Part shown: positions 55,720 through 63,925 of the stretch, piece by piece
Numbering within the stretch: position 1 is the first letter of the stretch
Layout of the letters: each line of letters starts with the position of its first letter
NCBI GenBank assembly: GCA_945865925.1
Contig: CAMBFG010000001.1
Location: 78,854 to 142,853 of the forward strand
From: Dehalococcoides mccartyi
GTDB lineage: Bacteria; Chloroflexota; Dehalococcoidia; UBA2979
Reading direction: 5' to 3'
DNA: 64,000 nt
Made by a program: the position numbers and the translations under genes
The notes under the pieces: generated by a model
Database searches by the model: none
Seen by the model: only the letters and a program-made list of their open reading frames with translations
What the model was told of the DNA's origin: nothing

Positions 55720-55854
55720 GGTCAGCCGCCATTCGGGCTTCGGAGGTCACGTCCGGGAGTGGAGAGGTGATCGAAGCGCCACCCCATGTTCGCACAGTCG
55801 GCGGGACCAGACGCTCGCCTGCTGCGAGGACCGCCAGGCATCGAACGATGCAGC

Positions 55855-55878
55855 AACGCCGCTCGAAAGGGCGGCGTT
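55855..55878 (-). terminator. Hairpin terminator after tRNA-Asn
   Basis: Stem AACGCCGCTC/GGGCGGCGTT (one T-G pair) with GAAA loop on plus; serves the minus-strand tRNA-Asn. Confidence 0.55.
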
Positions 55879-55903
55879 GTTGCGTGTGCTGAGGAGGAAA
55901 GAG

Positions 55904-55978
55904 TGGCTCCCCGACGTGGATTCGAACCACGAACCTACCGGTTAACAGCCGGGCGCTCTACCGTTGAGCTATCGAGGA
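55904..55978 (-). tRNA. tRNA-Asn (anticodon GTT)
   Basis: On minus: acceptor TCCTCGA/TCGGGGA, anticodon loop CTGTTAA (anticodon GTT), T-arm GTGGTTCGAATCCAC, encoded CCA. Confidence 0.95.
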
Positions 55979-56059
55979 ACGTCCCCGCAGTTTGACGCCT
56001 CCTGAGGCGTCGGGCAAGCGCGGAGGAACCCTTCGATCCCGGGCCACGCCGCTCGGCGG

Positions 56060-56065
56060 TAGGAT
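56060..56065 (+). promoter_or_regulatory. Candidate -10 box of tRNA-Gln
   Basis: TAGGAT, 8 bp before the tRNA-Gln 5' end. Confidence 0.45.
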
Positions 56066-56073
56066 GGCGCGGA

Positions 56074-56147
56074 TGCCCGCTGGTGTAGCGGTAGCACGAT
56101 GGACTTTGGATCCACAGGGCGAGGTTCGAACCCTCGGCGGGCAGCCA
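56074..56147 (+). tRNA. tRNA-Gln (anticodon TTG)
   Basis: Acceptor TGCCCGC/GCGGGCA, anticodon loop CTTTGGA (anticodon TTG), T-arm GAGGTTCGAACCCTC and encoded CCA. The cupin gene begins 57 bp later on the same strand and is probably co-transcribed. Confidence 0.95.
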
Positions 56148-56203
56148 ACCTCGACCTCTCAGGCCGCCGAGGCCGCCGCCACACCCGCCACCGGAGGGCC
56201 GCG

Positions 56204-56818
56204 ATGCCGGACGCCTTCTACATCGAGCCTGTCCAACCCGCCCTCCGGCACTTCGTCGAGGACTTCCGCAACATCGTCGCGCGCGACCGAGGCACGGACG
56301 CGCTCATGCCGAACCTCCGTACCGCCACCCAACGTCTGATCCTCGACGCCTCGTGGATCGACGAGACGTTCCGCCAACCGGTGCCGGGCACCACCGCGAC
56401 GTGGGCGGTGTACCGCTCGCAGGATCCCGACCTCTGCATCTTCACGATGGTCGTTCCCCCGATGGGGATGACGAAGGTCCACAATCACCTCACGAGTGGC
56501 TGGGTCGGCCTCGTCCAGGGAGCGCAGATCGAGCGGAAGTTCGTCCGCCGTGACGACGGCTCGAGGCCTGGTTACGCGAAAGTCGAGTTGATCTCCGAAG
56601 ACCCCATCCGCCTCGGCGAACTGACGCCACTCGAGCATCCCCACCACGACATCCACCAGGTCGTGACGGCGTCGGCAGAAGCCTCCGTGTCGCTGCACGT
56701 CCTGTGCAATGACCTCGGCACCGTCGAGCGCCAGACATTCGAGCCGGAGCGAGACGCCGTCACGGACTTCGTCTCGGGCTACACGAACGTGGGCGGGGGC
56801 TCGCTGATCGGACGATAG
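56204..56818 (+). CDS. Cupin-fold protein, cysteine-dioxygenase-like
   Basis: 204 residues. Metal motif HxH in MTKVHNHLTSGWVGLVQGAQIERKF near residue 90 and further His in EHPHHDIHQV near 150 resemble cysteine/thiol dioxygenases. Substrate not identified. GGAGGG ribosome site 6 bp upstream. Ends just before the poly-C tract and the large terminator. Confidence 0.75.
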   Translation: MPDAFYIEPVQPALRHFVEDFRNIVARDRGTDALMPNLRTATQRLILDASWIDETFRQPVPGTTATWAVYRSQDPDLCIFTMVVPPMGMTKVHNHLTSGWVGLVQGAQIERKFVRRDDGSRPGYAKVELISEDPIRLGELTPLEHPHHDIHQVVTASAEASVSLHVLCNDLGTVERQTFEPERDAVTDFVSGYTNVGGGSLIGR

Positions 56819-56850
56819 GCCGCTCTGTCTGTCCGTCCCGGGCCACCTCG

Positions 56851-56861
56851 CCCCCCCCCCC
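56851..56861. repeat. Poly-C tract, 11 bases
   Basis: Eleven consecutive C residues in an intergenic region. Length may vary or be a sequencing artefact; it lies in no gene. Confidence 0.7.
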
Positions 56862-56875
56862 GCTCCTTCACACAC

Positions 56876-56911
56876 AACACGACCGCCCGAGTCACCTCGG
56901 GCGGTCGTGTT
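56876..56911. terminator. Strong bidirectional terminator hairpin
   Basis: Perfect 16-bp stem (second arm CTCGGGCGGTCGTGTT) with 4-nt loop TCAC, between convergent cupin gene and tRNA-Leu. Confidence 0.8.
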
Positions 56912-56920
56912 CGCGATCCG

Positions 56921-57007
56921 TGGTACCGAAGGTGGGATTCGAACCCACACGAGGGGTTACCTCATCCGATTTTGAGTCGGACGTGTCTGCCGTTCCACCA
57001 CTTCGGC
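56921..57007 (-). tRNA. tRNA-Leu (anticodon CAA)
   Basis: On minus: acceptor GCCGAAG/CTTCGGT, long variable arm (class II), anticodon loop CTCAAAA (anticodon CAA), T-arm GTGGGTTCGAATCCCAC and CCA. TACCCT lies about 11 bp upstream. Confidence 0.95.
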
Positions 57008-57050
57008 GTGGTCATCGAAGGGTACGAGCGGGCCTCGGTCGCCGCAAACG

Positions 57051-57668
57051 CTAGGGCGCTCGTGTCTCGCGCTGGATCTGGCAGGTGGGGCCGGTACCGG
57101 TTGCCGAGCCCTTGTAGGTGCAGGTCGTGATGATGCGTGGGGTCTTGCCGGGGCCGCCGTCCCCTTCTTTCAGGGTGGCGACGATGGTGGCGTCGGTGTG
57201 GTCTGGTGCGTCCCCGCAGGGCGGGTGGGGGTGAATCCACACAAACGTTGGCTTGACCACCGTGCTGTCCGGGCGCTGATCCGAGCTGATCGAGAAGGCG
57301 TCGCCCTGGATCGTCCCGCAGTTCGGCCCGGACCATTCCACAAAACCGCCCTGAGGGAATGGCCCGGTCATGGTCAACGTATAGGTGGTGGTGAACCTGC
57401 TCTGGTCGAAGACTGCTGTGATCGGTGCGACCGTGGCGTAGCGCAGTTCGGCAGGGGGTAGCGTGGCAGTCGCCGTGATCGCCGGTGGGCTCGCGGCGCC
57501 CCCTGGGGTCACGGTTTGCGGAGTCCGCTGCGACTCATTGAAGCTGCGCGCCGACCGCGCCTCCCGCTCCCGGTCGTATTCGCTGTCGCCATCGTCGCAG
57601 GCCACTGCGAAGAGGGCGGCGGTCATGACCAGGATCGCGGTAACGGTTCGGAGGGCGGGTCGGGACAT
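57051..57668 (-). CDS. Lipoprotein with WSGxxCG domain
   Basis: 205 residues. Signal peptide ends LFAVACDD, lipidated Cys24. After a charged linker, a beta-like domain carries VEWSGPNCG near residue 118, HPPCG near 150 and a terminal IITTC. Spacing resembles one domain copy of the lipoprotein at 15391-16302. Function unknown. ATG 57668 has GAGGAAC upstream; the longer frame to 57719 is rejected. Confidence 0.75.
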   Translation of the reverse strand: MSRPALRTVTAILVMTAALFAVACDDGDSEYDREREARSARSFNESQRTPQTVTPGGAASPPAITATATLPPAELRYATVAPITAVFDQSRFTTTYTLTMTGPFPQGGFVEWSGPNCGTIQGDAFSISSDQRPDSTVVKPTFVWIHPHPPCGDAPDHTDATIVATLKEGDGGPGKTPRIITTCTYKGSATGTGPTCQIQRETRAP

Positions 57669-57721
57669 CGGCGGTTCCTCACGATTTCGAGGAGTGTAGC
57701 CAGCGCATCGAATCTGCAAGC

Positions 57722-57751
57722 AAACAGCCCCGGCATCCGCCGGGGCTGTTT
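57722..57751. terminator. Terminator hairpin between tRNA-Gly and lipoprotein gene
   Basis: AACAGCCCCGGC-type stem of 13 bp, loop ATCC, followed by a TTTT run on plus; bidirectional, mainly for tRNA-Gly on minus. Confidence 0.7.
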
Positions 57752-57759
57752 TCGTACGA

Positions 57760-57834
57760 TGGAGCGGAAGACGAGGGTCGAACTCGCGACCTCCTCCTTG
57801 GCAAGGAGGCGCTCTGCCACTGAGCTACTTCCGC
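57760..57834 (-). tRNA. tRNA-Gly (anticodon GCC)
   Basis: On minus: acceptor GCGGAAG/CTTCCGC, anticodon loop TTGCCAA (anticodon GCC), T-arm GAGTTCGACCCTC, encoded CCA. Confidence 0.95.
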
Positions 57835-57895
57835 AACTGGCTCCGCCAAGGTTAGCGGAGTCCCCGGAGTCCGCAACTCTGAGCGTCTGAGTGGG

Positions 57896-58636
57896 CTACG
57901 AGGCGGCGCCGCTCTCGGGCTTCGCCTGGGCAGCGGCCTTCTCCGCGGCAGCCTTCGCGAGGGCTTCGCGTTCCTCGCGGGTGTCCTCGAACCACTGGGT
58001 GTAGCGGATCGGGGCAAGCGTACCGGCGCGGAACTGCGCCTGCGTTTCGTCGACGACCGTCTCGATCTCGCGCTGAAGATCCTCGAGTGTGCCGTTGTTC
58101 ATGAAGATGCGGTCGGACGCCGGGGCGCGGTCCTGCCACTTGCGCGCGGCATCGAGGCGCTGACGGGCCTCGGCCTCGCTGAAGTTGTTGCGGTTCATCA
58201 GGCGGGGCAGCGAGATGTCATAGTCCGCGCCGACGAGCCAGGTGTTGTCGCACCAGGCGGAGTAGCCCGCCTCGATGAGGTTCACCGCCTCCAGGATGGC
58301 GATCTGGTCCTTCGGGAGGGTCGCGCGCCACTCGTCGATGACGCGGTGCATCTCCCCGCCGATGTCGCCGATCGCCCGGGTGAGGGCACGCATGCGCTCC
58401 GGGTTGCCGAAGACCTTCGAACCGATGACCTTGCGGTCGATCATGCCGTCCGCGTCCACGACTTCCTGGCCGAACTCGGCGACGATGCGGTCCCAGCCGG
58501 GCTTACCCGGGTCGTACATGCGGTGGACGAGTTTGTCCGCGTCCCCGTGGACCGCGCCGTACTTCTCCACGATGTACTGGCAGAGGTACGACTTCCCGGT
58601 CGCGATCGATCCGGTGACACCCAGTACTAGCGGCAT
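57896..58636 (-). CDS. coaE: Dephospho-CoA kinase with C-terminal extension
   Basis: Last step of CoA synthesis: phosphorylates dephospho-CoA. 246 residues, about 40 more than usual because of an Ala/Glu/Lys-rich tail (EEREALAKAAAEKAAAQAKPE). Walker A LGVTGSIATGKSYLCQY near residue 5, AVHGDADKLVHRMYDPG, LPRLMNRNNFSEAEARQRLDA and PASDRIFMNNGTLEDL match CoaE. I chose ATG 58636 with GGAGG upstream; ATG 58648 is too close to the same site. Confidence 0.9.
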   Translation of the reverse strand: MPLVLGVTGSIATGKSYLCQYIVEKYGAVHGDADKLVHRMYDPGKPGWDRIVAEFGQEVVDADGMIDRKVIGSKVFGNPERMRALTRAIGDIGGEMHRVIDEWRATLPKDQIAILEAVNLIEAGYSAWCDNTWLVGADYDISLPRLMNRNNFSEAEARQRLDAARKWQDRAPASDRIFMNNGTLEDLQREIETVVDETQAQFRAGTLAPIRYTQWFEDTREEREALAKAAAEKAAAQAKPESGAAS

Positions 58637-58747
58637 GCCGTCCTCCATCGTCGAGGCCCTCTCGGGCCGGTCTCGTGCCGTGGCGCAGGCTAGCCGAGCC
58701 CCCCGTCGGGCGTCGAGGCGGGCGCGCTCGGCGCCTCGGCCCCCGCG

Positions 58748-58753
58748 TACACT
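58748..58753 (+). promoter_or_regulatory. Candidate -10 box of esterase gene
   Basis: TACACT; predicted start near 58760, leader with GAGGAG before the ATG at 58801. Confidence 0.4.
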
Positions 58754-58800
58754 TCATCCGTGATGGACATCGTCAGGCCGGCAGCGGCGAGGAGCGTGCG

Positions 58801-59652
58801 ATGGCTGAGATCAAGGTGACGAAGGACGTCGTCTACGGGCAGGGTGGGGGCCGTGACCTGCGCCTCGACTGCTACGAGCCCGGCGAGAACCGCCTCGGTA
58901 CCGCCGTGGTCCTCATCCACGGCGGCGGCTGGAACCGCGGCGAGCGAGGCCAACTGGCCGAGCACGCTCGATTCCTCGCCCACGAGGGTTTCACGGCGCT
59001 CTCGATGGAGTACCGGCTCACCGGCGAGTCGCCGTTCCCGGGGATGATCCACGACGTGAAGGCCGCTATCCGCTGGGTGCGGAAGAACGCCGCCATGCTC
59101 CAGATCGACCCCGCCAACATCTGCCTCCAGGGGCACTCGGCGGGCGCCCACCTCGCGCTCCTCGCTGCCGGGACGCCGAATGACCCACGCTTTGACGCGC
59201 CGAACGTCGACATCAGCATCTCGACGACGGTCGCGGCGGTGGCAGCCGTCTACCCGCCGGTGCGCTTCCACGTTGGAGACGACCGCCCGTCCGGCAGCCT
59301 CCCCGCCCGCGTCCTCCTCGGTGACACGGCGACCGCCGAGATGGCGGAACTGGCGAGCCCGATCAACCACGTGACCCCGAACTTCCCACCGACGTTCCTC
59401 ACGCACGGCGACATCGACAAGGTCGTGCCGTTCTCGGCCTCGCTGCGGATGTGGGAGACCCTTCGCGCCGCTGGAGTGCCGGTTGACGCGCAGTTACACG
59501 CTGGCCTGCCGCACGGCTTCGCGAGCATGCCCGAGGTGCTCCCAGCCCTGATGGCCTCGACCTCTGCATTCTTCCGACGCCATGTCGCGCAGAAGGAGCA
59601 GTTCCAGGCAGCCCTCGCCGCGCGTGCGGCGGCCATCGCGCCCGCTCGCTAG
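58801..59652 (+). CDS. HSL-type alpha/beta-hydrolase (esterase)
   Basis: 283 residues. HGGGWNRGERG oxyanion motif, CLQGHSAGAHLALLAAG with nucleophile Ser near residue 117, Asp in LTHGDIDKVVPF near 205 and His in GLPHGFASMPE near 240. Carboxylesterase/lipase family; substrate unknown. C-terminal Ala-rich tail. ATG 58801 with GAGGAG 7 bp upstream. Confidence 0.9.
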   Translation: MAEIKVTKDVVYGQGGGRDLRLDCYEPGENRLGTAVVLIHGGGWNRGERGQLAEHARFLAHEGFTALSMEYRLTGESPFPGMIHDVKAAIRWVRKNAAMLQIDPANICLQGHSAGAHLALLAAGTPNDPRFDAPNVDISISTTVAAVAAVYPPVRFHVGDDRPSGSLPARVLLGDTATAEMAELASPINHVTPNFPPTFLTHGDIDKVVPFSASLRMWETLRAAGVPVDAQLHAGLPHGFASMPEVLPALMASTSAFFRRHVAQKEQFQAALAARAAAIAPAR

Positions 59653-59673
59653 CCCTCGCCTTCGCGAGATCAC

Positions 59674-59699
59674 GACGGGCGGCTGAGAGGCCGCCCGTC
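59674..59699. terminator. Terminator hairpin
   Basis: GACGGGCGGC, loop TGAGAG, GCCGCCCGTC; 10-bp perfect stem between convergent esterase and LLM genes. Confidence 0.65.
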
Positions 59700-59721
59700 T
59701 GCGTTGCGAGGCGGTCGAGGG

Positions 59722-60747
59722 CTACTCGAAGGCGGGCATGACCTCGTCGGCAAAGAGGCGCATCGAGCGCGACGACTCCTCGTGCGTCAAATCGCCCCAC
59801 TGGAACGACCCGACAAAGTAGTTCGCGCCGGTCGTCCGGTACTCCTGCGCGAACTTGCGCAGTGTCGCGGGCGATCCGGCGAGGAGCGCGCCCGCCTTCA
59901 GCGCGGACTCGGGGTCGAGGCCCGCAGGCCCACGCCCCGGGGCGGGCGTGCCTGGATGCGGCTGAGCCGGTGTCGGCTTGGCGTAGTGCGTGCGGTAGTT
60001 GTGATACGAGCGGATCGCGATCGCACGCGCTTCCTCGTCCGTGTCGGCAATAAAGAGGTGCTTCATCCCGCCGTACAGCGGCTCCACCGGCGGCGTGAGC
60101 CCTGCTGGGAGGTCGCGCGAGGTCGCTTCGCGCTGCCTGAGGTAGGCCGCCACGGCCTCGGTAACACCTCGGACCGAGCCGGTACCGATCCAGTTCGCAC
60201 CTCGCTGGGCGGCGGAGTCCGGTTGACCGGCCCACCAGAAGTCGGGTGGTTGCTGGACGGGGCGCAGTTCCATCCAGAGGTCGTGGTATTGGAAGAACTC
60301 GCCATCATGGGTGAGAAACTCACTGCAGAGGCCCTTCCGCACGATGGCGAGGGTTTCCTCAAAGCGGGCACGGTTTTCATCCGAGTTACCGCCCCACATC
60401 GCGAGTTCCGTTCCACCACCCGTGCCGGGACCCACGCCGACCATGAACCGGCCGCCCGACATCTGGTCGACCATCGAGATCTCCTCGATGAGGCGGATCG
60501 GGTGATGCAACGGAAGCACGTACACCAGCGGCCCGAAGCGCAGCCGCTTGGTGCGCTGCGCGACGGCGGAAAGGTAGACCGCCTGGTTCGGCGCGAGGCA
60601 GAGCGGCGAGTGATGGTGCTCCGCGACGTGATAGCCGGTGAACCCGACCTCGTCCGCGATCTCCGTCAGCCGCAGGCGATCCTCGTACTGCTCGGCGAGC
60701 CCGACGTCTGACCGCCGCTCGAGGTGGTCGAAGATGCCGAAGCGCAT
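59722..60747 (-). CDS. LLM-class flavin-dependent oxidoreductase
   Basis: 341 residues, bacterial luciferase-like monooxygenase fold. MRFGIFDHLERR start, GYHVAEHHHSPLCLAPNQAVYLSAVAQRTKRLRFGP, SGGRFMVGVGPGTGG and C-terminal PATLRKFAQEYRTTGANYFVGSFQWG. F420 or FMN-dependent; substrate unknown. GGAGGA ribosome site upstream. Confidence 0.92.
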   Translation of the reverse strand: MRFGIFDHLERRSDVGLAEQYEDRLRLTEIADEVGFTGYHVAEHHHSPLCLAPNQAVYLSAVAQRTKRLRFGPLVYVLPLHHPIRLIEEISMVDQMSGGRFMVGVGPGTGGGTELAMWGGNSDENRARFEETLAIVRKGLCSEFLTHDGEFFQYHDLWMELRPVQQPPDFWWAGQPDSAAQRGANWIGTGSVRGVTEAVAAYLRQREATSRDLPAGLTPPVEPLYGGMKHLFIADTDEEARAIAIRSYHNYRTHYAKPTPAQPHPGTPAPGRGPAGLDPESALKAGALLAGSPATLRKFAQEYRTTGANYFVGSFQWGDLTHEESSRSMRLFADEVMPAFE

Positions 60748-60793
60748 GGTGTCCTCCGTTGGTGGGCCTGCCGTGATGGGCCAACCGGGCGGG

Positions 60794-60821
60794 ACTATAC
60801 GCGATTCGGGAACGCGAGCAA
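60794..60821 (-). promoter_or_regulatory. Promoter of LLM gene
   Basis: On minus: TTGCTC (60816-60821), 16-bp spacer, TATAGT (60794-60799); leader about 40 nt with GGAGGA. Confidence 0.6.
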
Positions 60822-60838
60822 TCGATCTCTGGACGTCC

Positions 60839-62062
60839 CTACCAGGTGTGCTCCTGCTCATGCGGCGGGTGCTTCGTCCGCAGGGCTGCGTCCCACTTCG
60901 GCAGCGCCGAGGCGTCGTGGACATCGAGTAGCCCCGCCTGTGCTGCCACGCTCGCCGACGTGTAGCCGAAGGCGAGGCGGGCGAGCGTGTCCACGGTCAG
61001 CGTGATGTCCGGGCTCGCCCCCTCTGCCGAGGTGACGCGAGCGCCCTCCGGCGAAGTCTCGAGCAGCCAGCGCCCCTCGTTCCACGGACAGACTGGGTCG
61101 ACGAGTGCGAAGCGCAGGCCAGCGGCCTCGGCGTACGGGCGGAGCGGCAGCGCGTCGGCGACGGTGACGAGGCGCGCCATGATCCCGTCACGCCTCGACA
61201 AGTTGAGCCGTCGAGGCTCGACCAGCATGAGCGGCAGTGGGTCGTCCGGTGGGGCATTGCCCCATTCCACGTGGTCGACGTTGGCGTACCCGCCGATCAC
61301 ACGCCACAGCGCCTGGTGCGCGGCGGGCGTCAGCGCGACGAAGTCCATGATCCGGAGCACGTGCGATTCCGTGGTCGGGGCATGGACGTACACGACATAA
61401 CCAAGAGGCTCACCAGCCTCCTCATACGCGAGGATGACCTGCCACTGACCGGGTGGGATCCGCAGTTCACCCGCATCCCACATCGCGCGGCCTCGGTGGA
61501 TCAGACCGGTGCGGTCGTCGCGATAGCGGCGATACACCTCAACCAGCAGCCCAAACTCCTCGGCGATGTCGATCTCGCGGACACGTCCGGACGTCGGGAC
61601 GGGGCGCAGGAAGGCGACATCGCGCGGTTCGAAGCGGTAGGACGTGCGGTCGGTGACTACGGCGTAGCCATAGCGCTCGTAGATGGCGGCCCACGCCGGA
61701 TGCAAGAGGGTCATCGACGCCTCACCAGATTCGTGGAGGCGATCAAAGTGCCGCTCGGCGACCGCTCGGAGGTAGCCCTTCATCCGCGCGGCGGGATGTG
61801 TCGAAACGAACGTGATCCCAGGGACTGCGATCGCAGGTCCGTTGAACCGCATCAGCAGCGGCCACCACCCATAGGTCGTGACCAGCCGCCCGTCCTCGAA
61901 GGCGCAGAGTGTCGACCGAGGGTCGAGCGGGGCAACCTCCTCAGCCGTAGCGCCGAGTTCACGCCCGGCAACGCGCGCGAATTCCGGCATCTCGTCGAGG
62001 GTGGCCGGGCGAACCTCGACGTTCGCGGGCAGGGGACGACGGGTGGGGAGTGTTGTTGCCAT
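60839..62062 (-). CDS. Eis-like GNAT N-acetyltransferase with SCP2 domain
   Basis: 407 residues: tandem GNAT halves and a C-terminal sterol-carrier-like domain. ITFVSTHPAARMKGYLRAVAERHFDRL carries the acetyl-CoA loop; ALLHPAWAAIYERYGY-like LLHPAWAAIYERYGYAV is the Eis landmark near residue 120. SPDITLTVDTLARLAFGYTSA marks the SCP2 end. The terminal carboxylate-type residue is not tested here. TATACT sits 5 bp before the ATG (leaderless type). Confidence 0.88.
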   Translation of the reverse strand: MATTLPTRRPLPANVEVRPATLDEMPEFARVAGRELGATAEEVAPLDPRSTLCAFEDGRLVTTYGWWPLLMRFNGPAIAVPGITFVSTHPAARMKGYLRAVAERHFDRLHESGEASMTLLHPAWAAIYERYGYAVVTDRTSYRFEPRDVAFLRPVPTSGRVREIDIAEEFGLLVEVYRRYRDDRTGLIHRGRAMWDAGELRIPPGQWQVILAYEEAGEPLGYVVYVHAPTTESHVLRIMDFVALTPAAHQALWRVIGGYANVDHVEWGNAPPDDPLPLMLVEPRRLNLSRRDGIMARLVTVADALPLRPYAEAAGLRFALVDPVCPWNEGRWLLETSPEGARVTSAEGASPDITLTVDTLARLAFGYTSASVAAQAGLLDVHDASALPKWDAALRTKHPPHEQEHTW

Positions 62063-62067
62063 GCGGC

Positions 62068-62095
62068 AGTATACAAACTGCGCACATCACGTCAC
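62068..62095 (-). promoter_or_regulatory. Promoter of Eis-like gene, predicted leaderless
   Basis: On minus: GTGACG (62090-62095), 16-bp spacer, TATACT (62068-62073), 5 bp to the ATG; no ribosome site. Confidence 0.6.
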
Positions 62096-62141
62096 CGGCT
62101 GGCTCCGCAGTCGACGGGCATCTGACTTGGCGCGCCCCTGA

Positions 62142-62528
62142 TCAGGCGGGGCGCGGGGCGGCCTGGAAGAGTTCGATTGCGTTCCCTGACGGATCCTCGA
62201 TAAGGACCTGTTTGCCGCCGTTGCCGGTGATGACGTCGCTTCGGAATGAGCACCCGGACGCCTTCAGCGTGCTGAACATCGCATCGATGTCCTCGACCTC
62301 GATCTGGATGCGGTTCCAGCCACCGGGGGCGGGCACCTGTCCATCGGGCATCGATGTCCCCGCACCACCGGCGCCGGGGCGGTTCAGCAGCAGTCGGAGT
62401 TCGCCACGCGAGAGCATCGCGAAGCCGGGTGCCGGATGCTGTTCCACCGCGAATCCGAGTCGTTCCGTGTAGAACGGGATCGCCGCATCCACATCGTTCA
62501 CGATGTACCTGACGCTCACAGGACTCAT
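62142..62528 (-). CDS. VOC-family protein
   Basis: 128 residues, single glyoxalase/bleomycin-resistance-type domain: VRYIVNDVDAAIPFYTERLGFAVEQ, LRLLLNRPGAGG, WNRIQIEVEDIDAMFSTLKASG and VLIEDPSGNAIELFQ. The final Glu in NAIELF is a likely metal ligand; others are atypical. Starts 7 bp after the CoA-transferase stop, same strand, AGGAG ribosome site. Confidence 0.88.
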   Translation of the reverse strand: MSPVSVRYIVNDVDAAIPFYTERLGFAVEQHPAPGFAMLSRGELRLLLNRPGAGGAGTSMPDGQVPAPGGWNRIQIEVEDIDAMFSTLKASGCSFRSDVITGNGGKQVLIEDPSGNAIELFQAAPRPA

Positions 62529-62535
62529 GGCACTC

Positions 62536-63744
62536 CTACGACAGCAAGCGGCCGACCGTCACTCCGTCAGCCCGGAGTGCGTCCAGCCTCGTTTGGTCAT
62601 AACCCAGGACTTCCGCCAGCACCTCGTCCGTGTGCTCGCCGAGGAGCGGGGAGCGTCCCTGCTTGACGGCGCCGCGCATGCGCAAGGGGTGGCGCATCAG
62701 CGGCACGCGGCCGTTCTCCGGGTGGTCGACGTACTGGATGAAGCCACGCGCCTTCAGGTGCGGGTCGGTAAACAGGTCTTCCGTATCGAAGACGTACGAG
62801 GCGGGACAGCCCGCCCCGGCGATGATCTCCATCACCTCGTGCTTGTCATGCCGCAGTGTCCATTCCTGGATCACCTCGCGGAACTCCTCGGAGTGCTCCG
62901 CGCGCGCGGCCGGTGTGCAGAAGCGCGAGTCTTCGAGCAGTTCGGGGCGCCCGATGGCGATGCAGAGCGCGTCGATCATCTGCGTGGTGGCCGGGAAGAT
63001 GAACACCCAGTCGTTCGGCTGGTCGCCCTTGCACGGGTAGAGGCCGCCCCCCGCGCGTCCTCGGCGCACGCCATGGCGCTCGGCCGGATGCTGCTCCCAG
63101 AATGACGGGTCCAGCGTGCGCATGAACATCGTCACGGCTTCCTGCATCGAGATCTCGATCATCTGGCCCAGCCCGGTGCGCTGCTGCTCGACGTACGCGG
63201 CGGCGACGCCGAGGGCGGCCTGGATCCCGGTGCCGGAGTCGCCGATGGTGGGCCCAACGATCATCGGTGGGCCGTCGGGATCGCCGGTGGTGGAGAAGGA
63301 ACCAGCCGCGGCCTGTGCCACCCAGTCGTAGGCGTTGTAGTCCTTGTAGGGTCCACTCAGGCCGAAGCCCTTGATCCGTACATAGATCAGCCGAGGGTTG
63401 AGCGGCCTCAGCACGTCATCGGTGAGGCCCATGCCCTCGATGACGCCCGGGCCGAAGTTCTCCACGAGCACGTCGGCTTTGCCGACCAGTTCGAGGAAAG
63501 CCTCGCGGCCCTTCGGCTGGCGCAGGTCGAGGACGACGCTGCGCTTGTTGCCGTTGTAGTTCATGAAGTACTGGGGATCGGCCTTGAACTTGCCGAGGCC
63601 CTTGCCGGTGTACCGACCGGCGTCCCCTGTGGGGCGTTCGATCTTGATCACATCGGCGCCCAGCCAGGCGAGGTACTGCGCGCACGAGGGCCCGGCCTCG
63701 TACTGCGTCATATCGAGGACGCGCATGCCATCGAGTGAAGCCAC
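62536..63744 (-). CDS. CaiB/BaiF family CoA-transferase
   Basis: 402 residues, second member of the family in this window. LDGMRVLDMTQYEAGPSCAQYLAWLGADVIKIERP at the N-terminus, YNGNKRSVVLDLRQPKGREAF, VENFGPGVIEGMGL carrying the catalytic Asp-equivalent area and RGGGLYPCKG-like GGLYPCKGD. Start GTG 63744 with GGAGGG 7 bp upstream; internal ATG 63726 is weaker. It heads a two-gene unit with the VOC protein. Substrate unknown. Confidence 0.9.
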   Translation of the reverse strand: MASLDGMRVLDMTQYEAGPSCAQYLAWLGADVIKIERPTGDAGRYTGKGLGKFKADPQYFMNYNGNKRSVVLDLRQPKGREAFLELVGKADVLVENFGPGVIEGMGLTDDVLRPLNPRLIYVRIKGFGLSGPYKDYNAYDWVAQAAAGSFSTTGDPDGPPMIVGPTIGDSGTGIQAALGVAAAYVEQQRTGLGQMIEISMQEAVTMFMRTLDPSFWEQHPAERHGVRRGRAGGGLYPCKGDQPNDWVFIFPATTQMIDALCIAIGRPELLEDSRFCTPAARAEHSEEFREVIQEWTLRHDKHEVMEIIAGAGCPASYVFDTEDLFTDPHLKARGFIQYVDHPENGRVPLMRHPLRMRGAVKQGRSPLLGEHTDEVLAEVLGYDQTRLDALRADGVTVGRLLS

Positions 63745-63845
63745 CGTCGCTCCCTCCAGGCTGGGGCACCGCGAGTCTACACCGACAAGGCGAGTGCGCG
63801 GATAGGATGGCGCCTCAGCGGCGAGTTCTGGGCGAGAGGCGCCCG

Positions 63846-63902
63846 ATGTCGAATGTGCTGGAAGTCACAGACCGCGGCCACGTGCGCGTCACCGGCGCCT
63901 GA
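63846..63902 (+). other. Short ORF resembling an enoyl-CoA hydratase N-terminus
   Basis: Eighteen codons, MSNVLEVTDRGHVRVTGA then stop. The start resembles N-termini of enoyl-CoA hydratases (VLEV..RGHVRVVTLNRP) but breaks off. GAGAGG precedes the ATG. Either a remnant, a leader peptide or chance. Confidence 0.3.
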
Positions 63903-63925
63903 GCACAGATCGAGGGAGCGCGACC

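Noticed and set aside
56851..56861. Poly-C tract as a phase-variation switch
   Set aside because: It lies in no gene and not between promoter boxes; intergenic and possibly a sequencing artefact.
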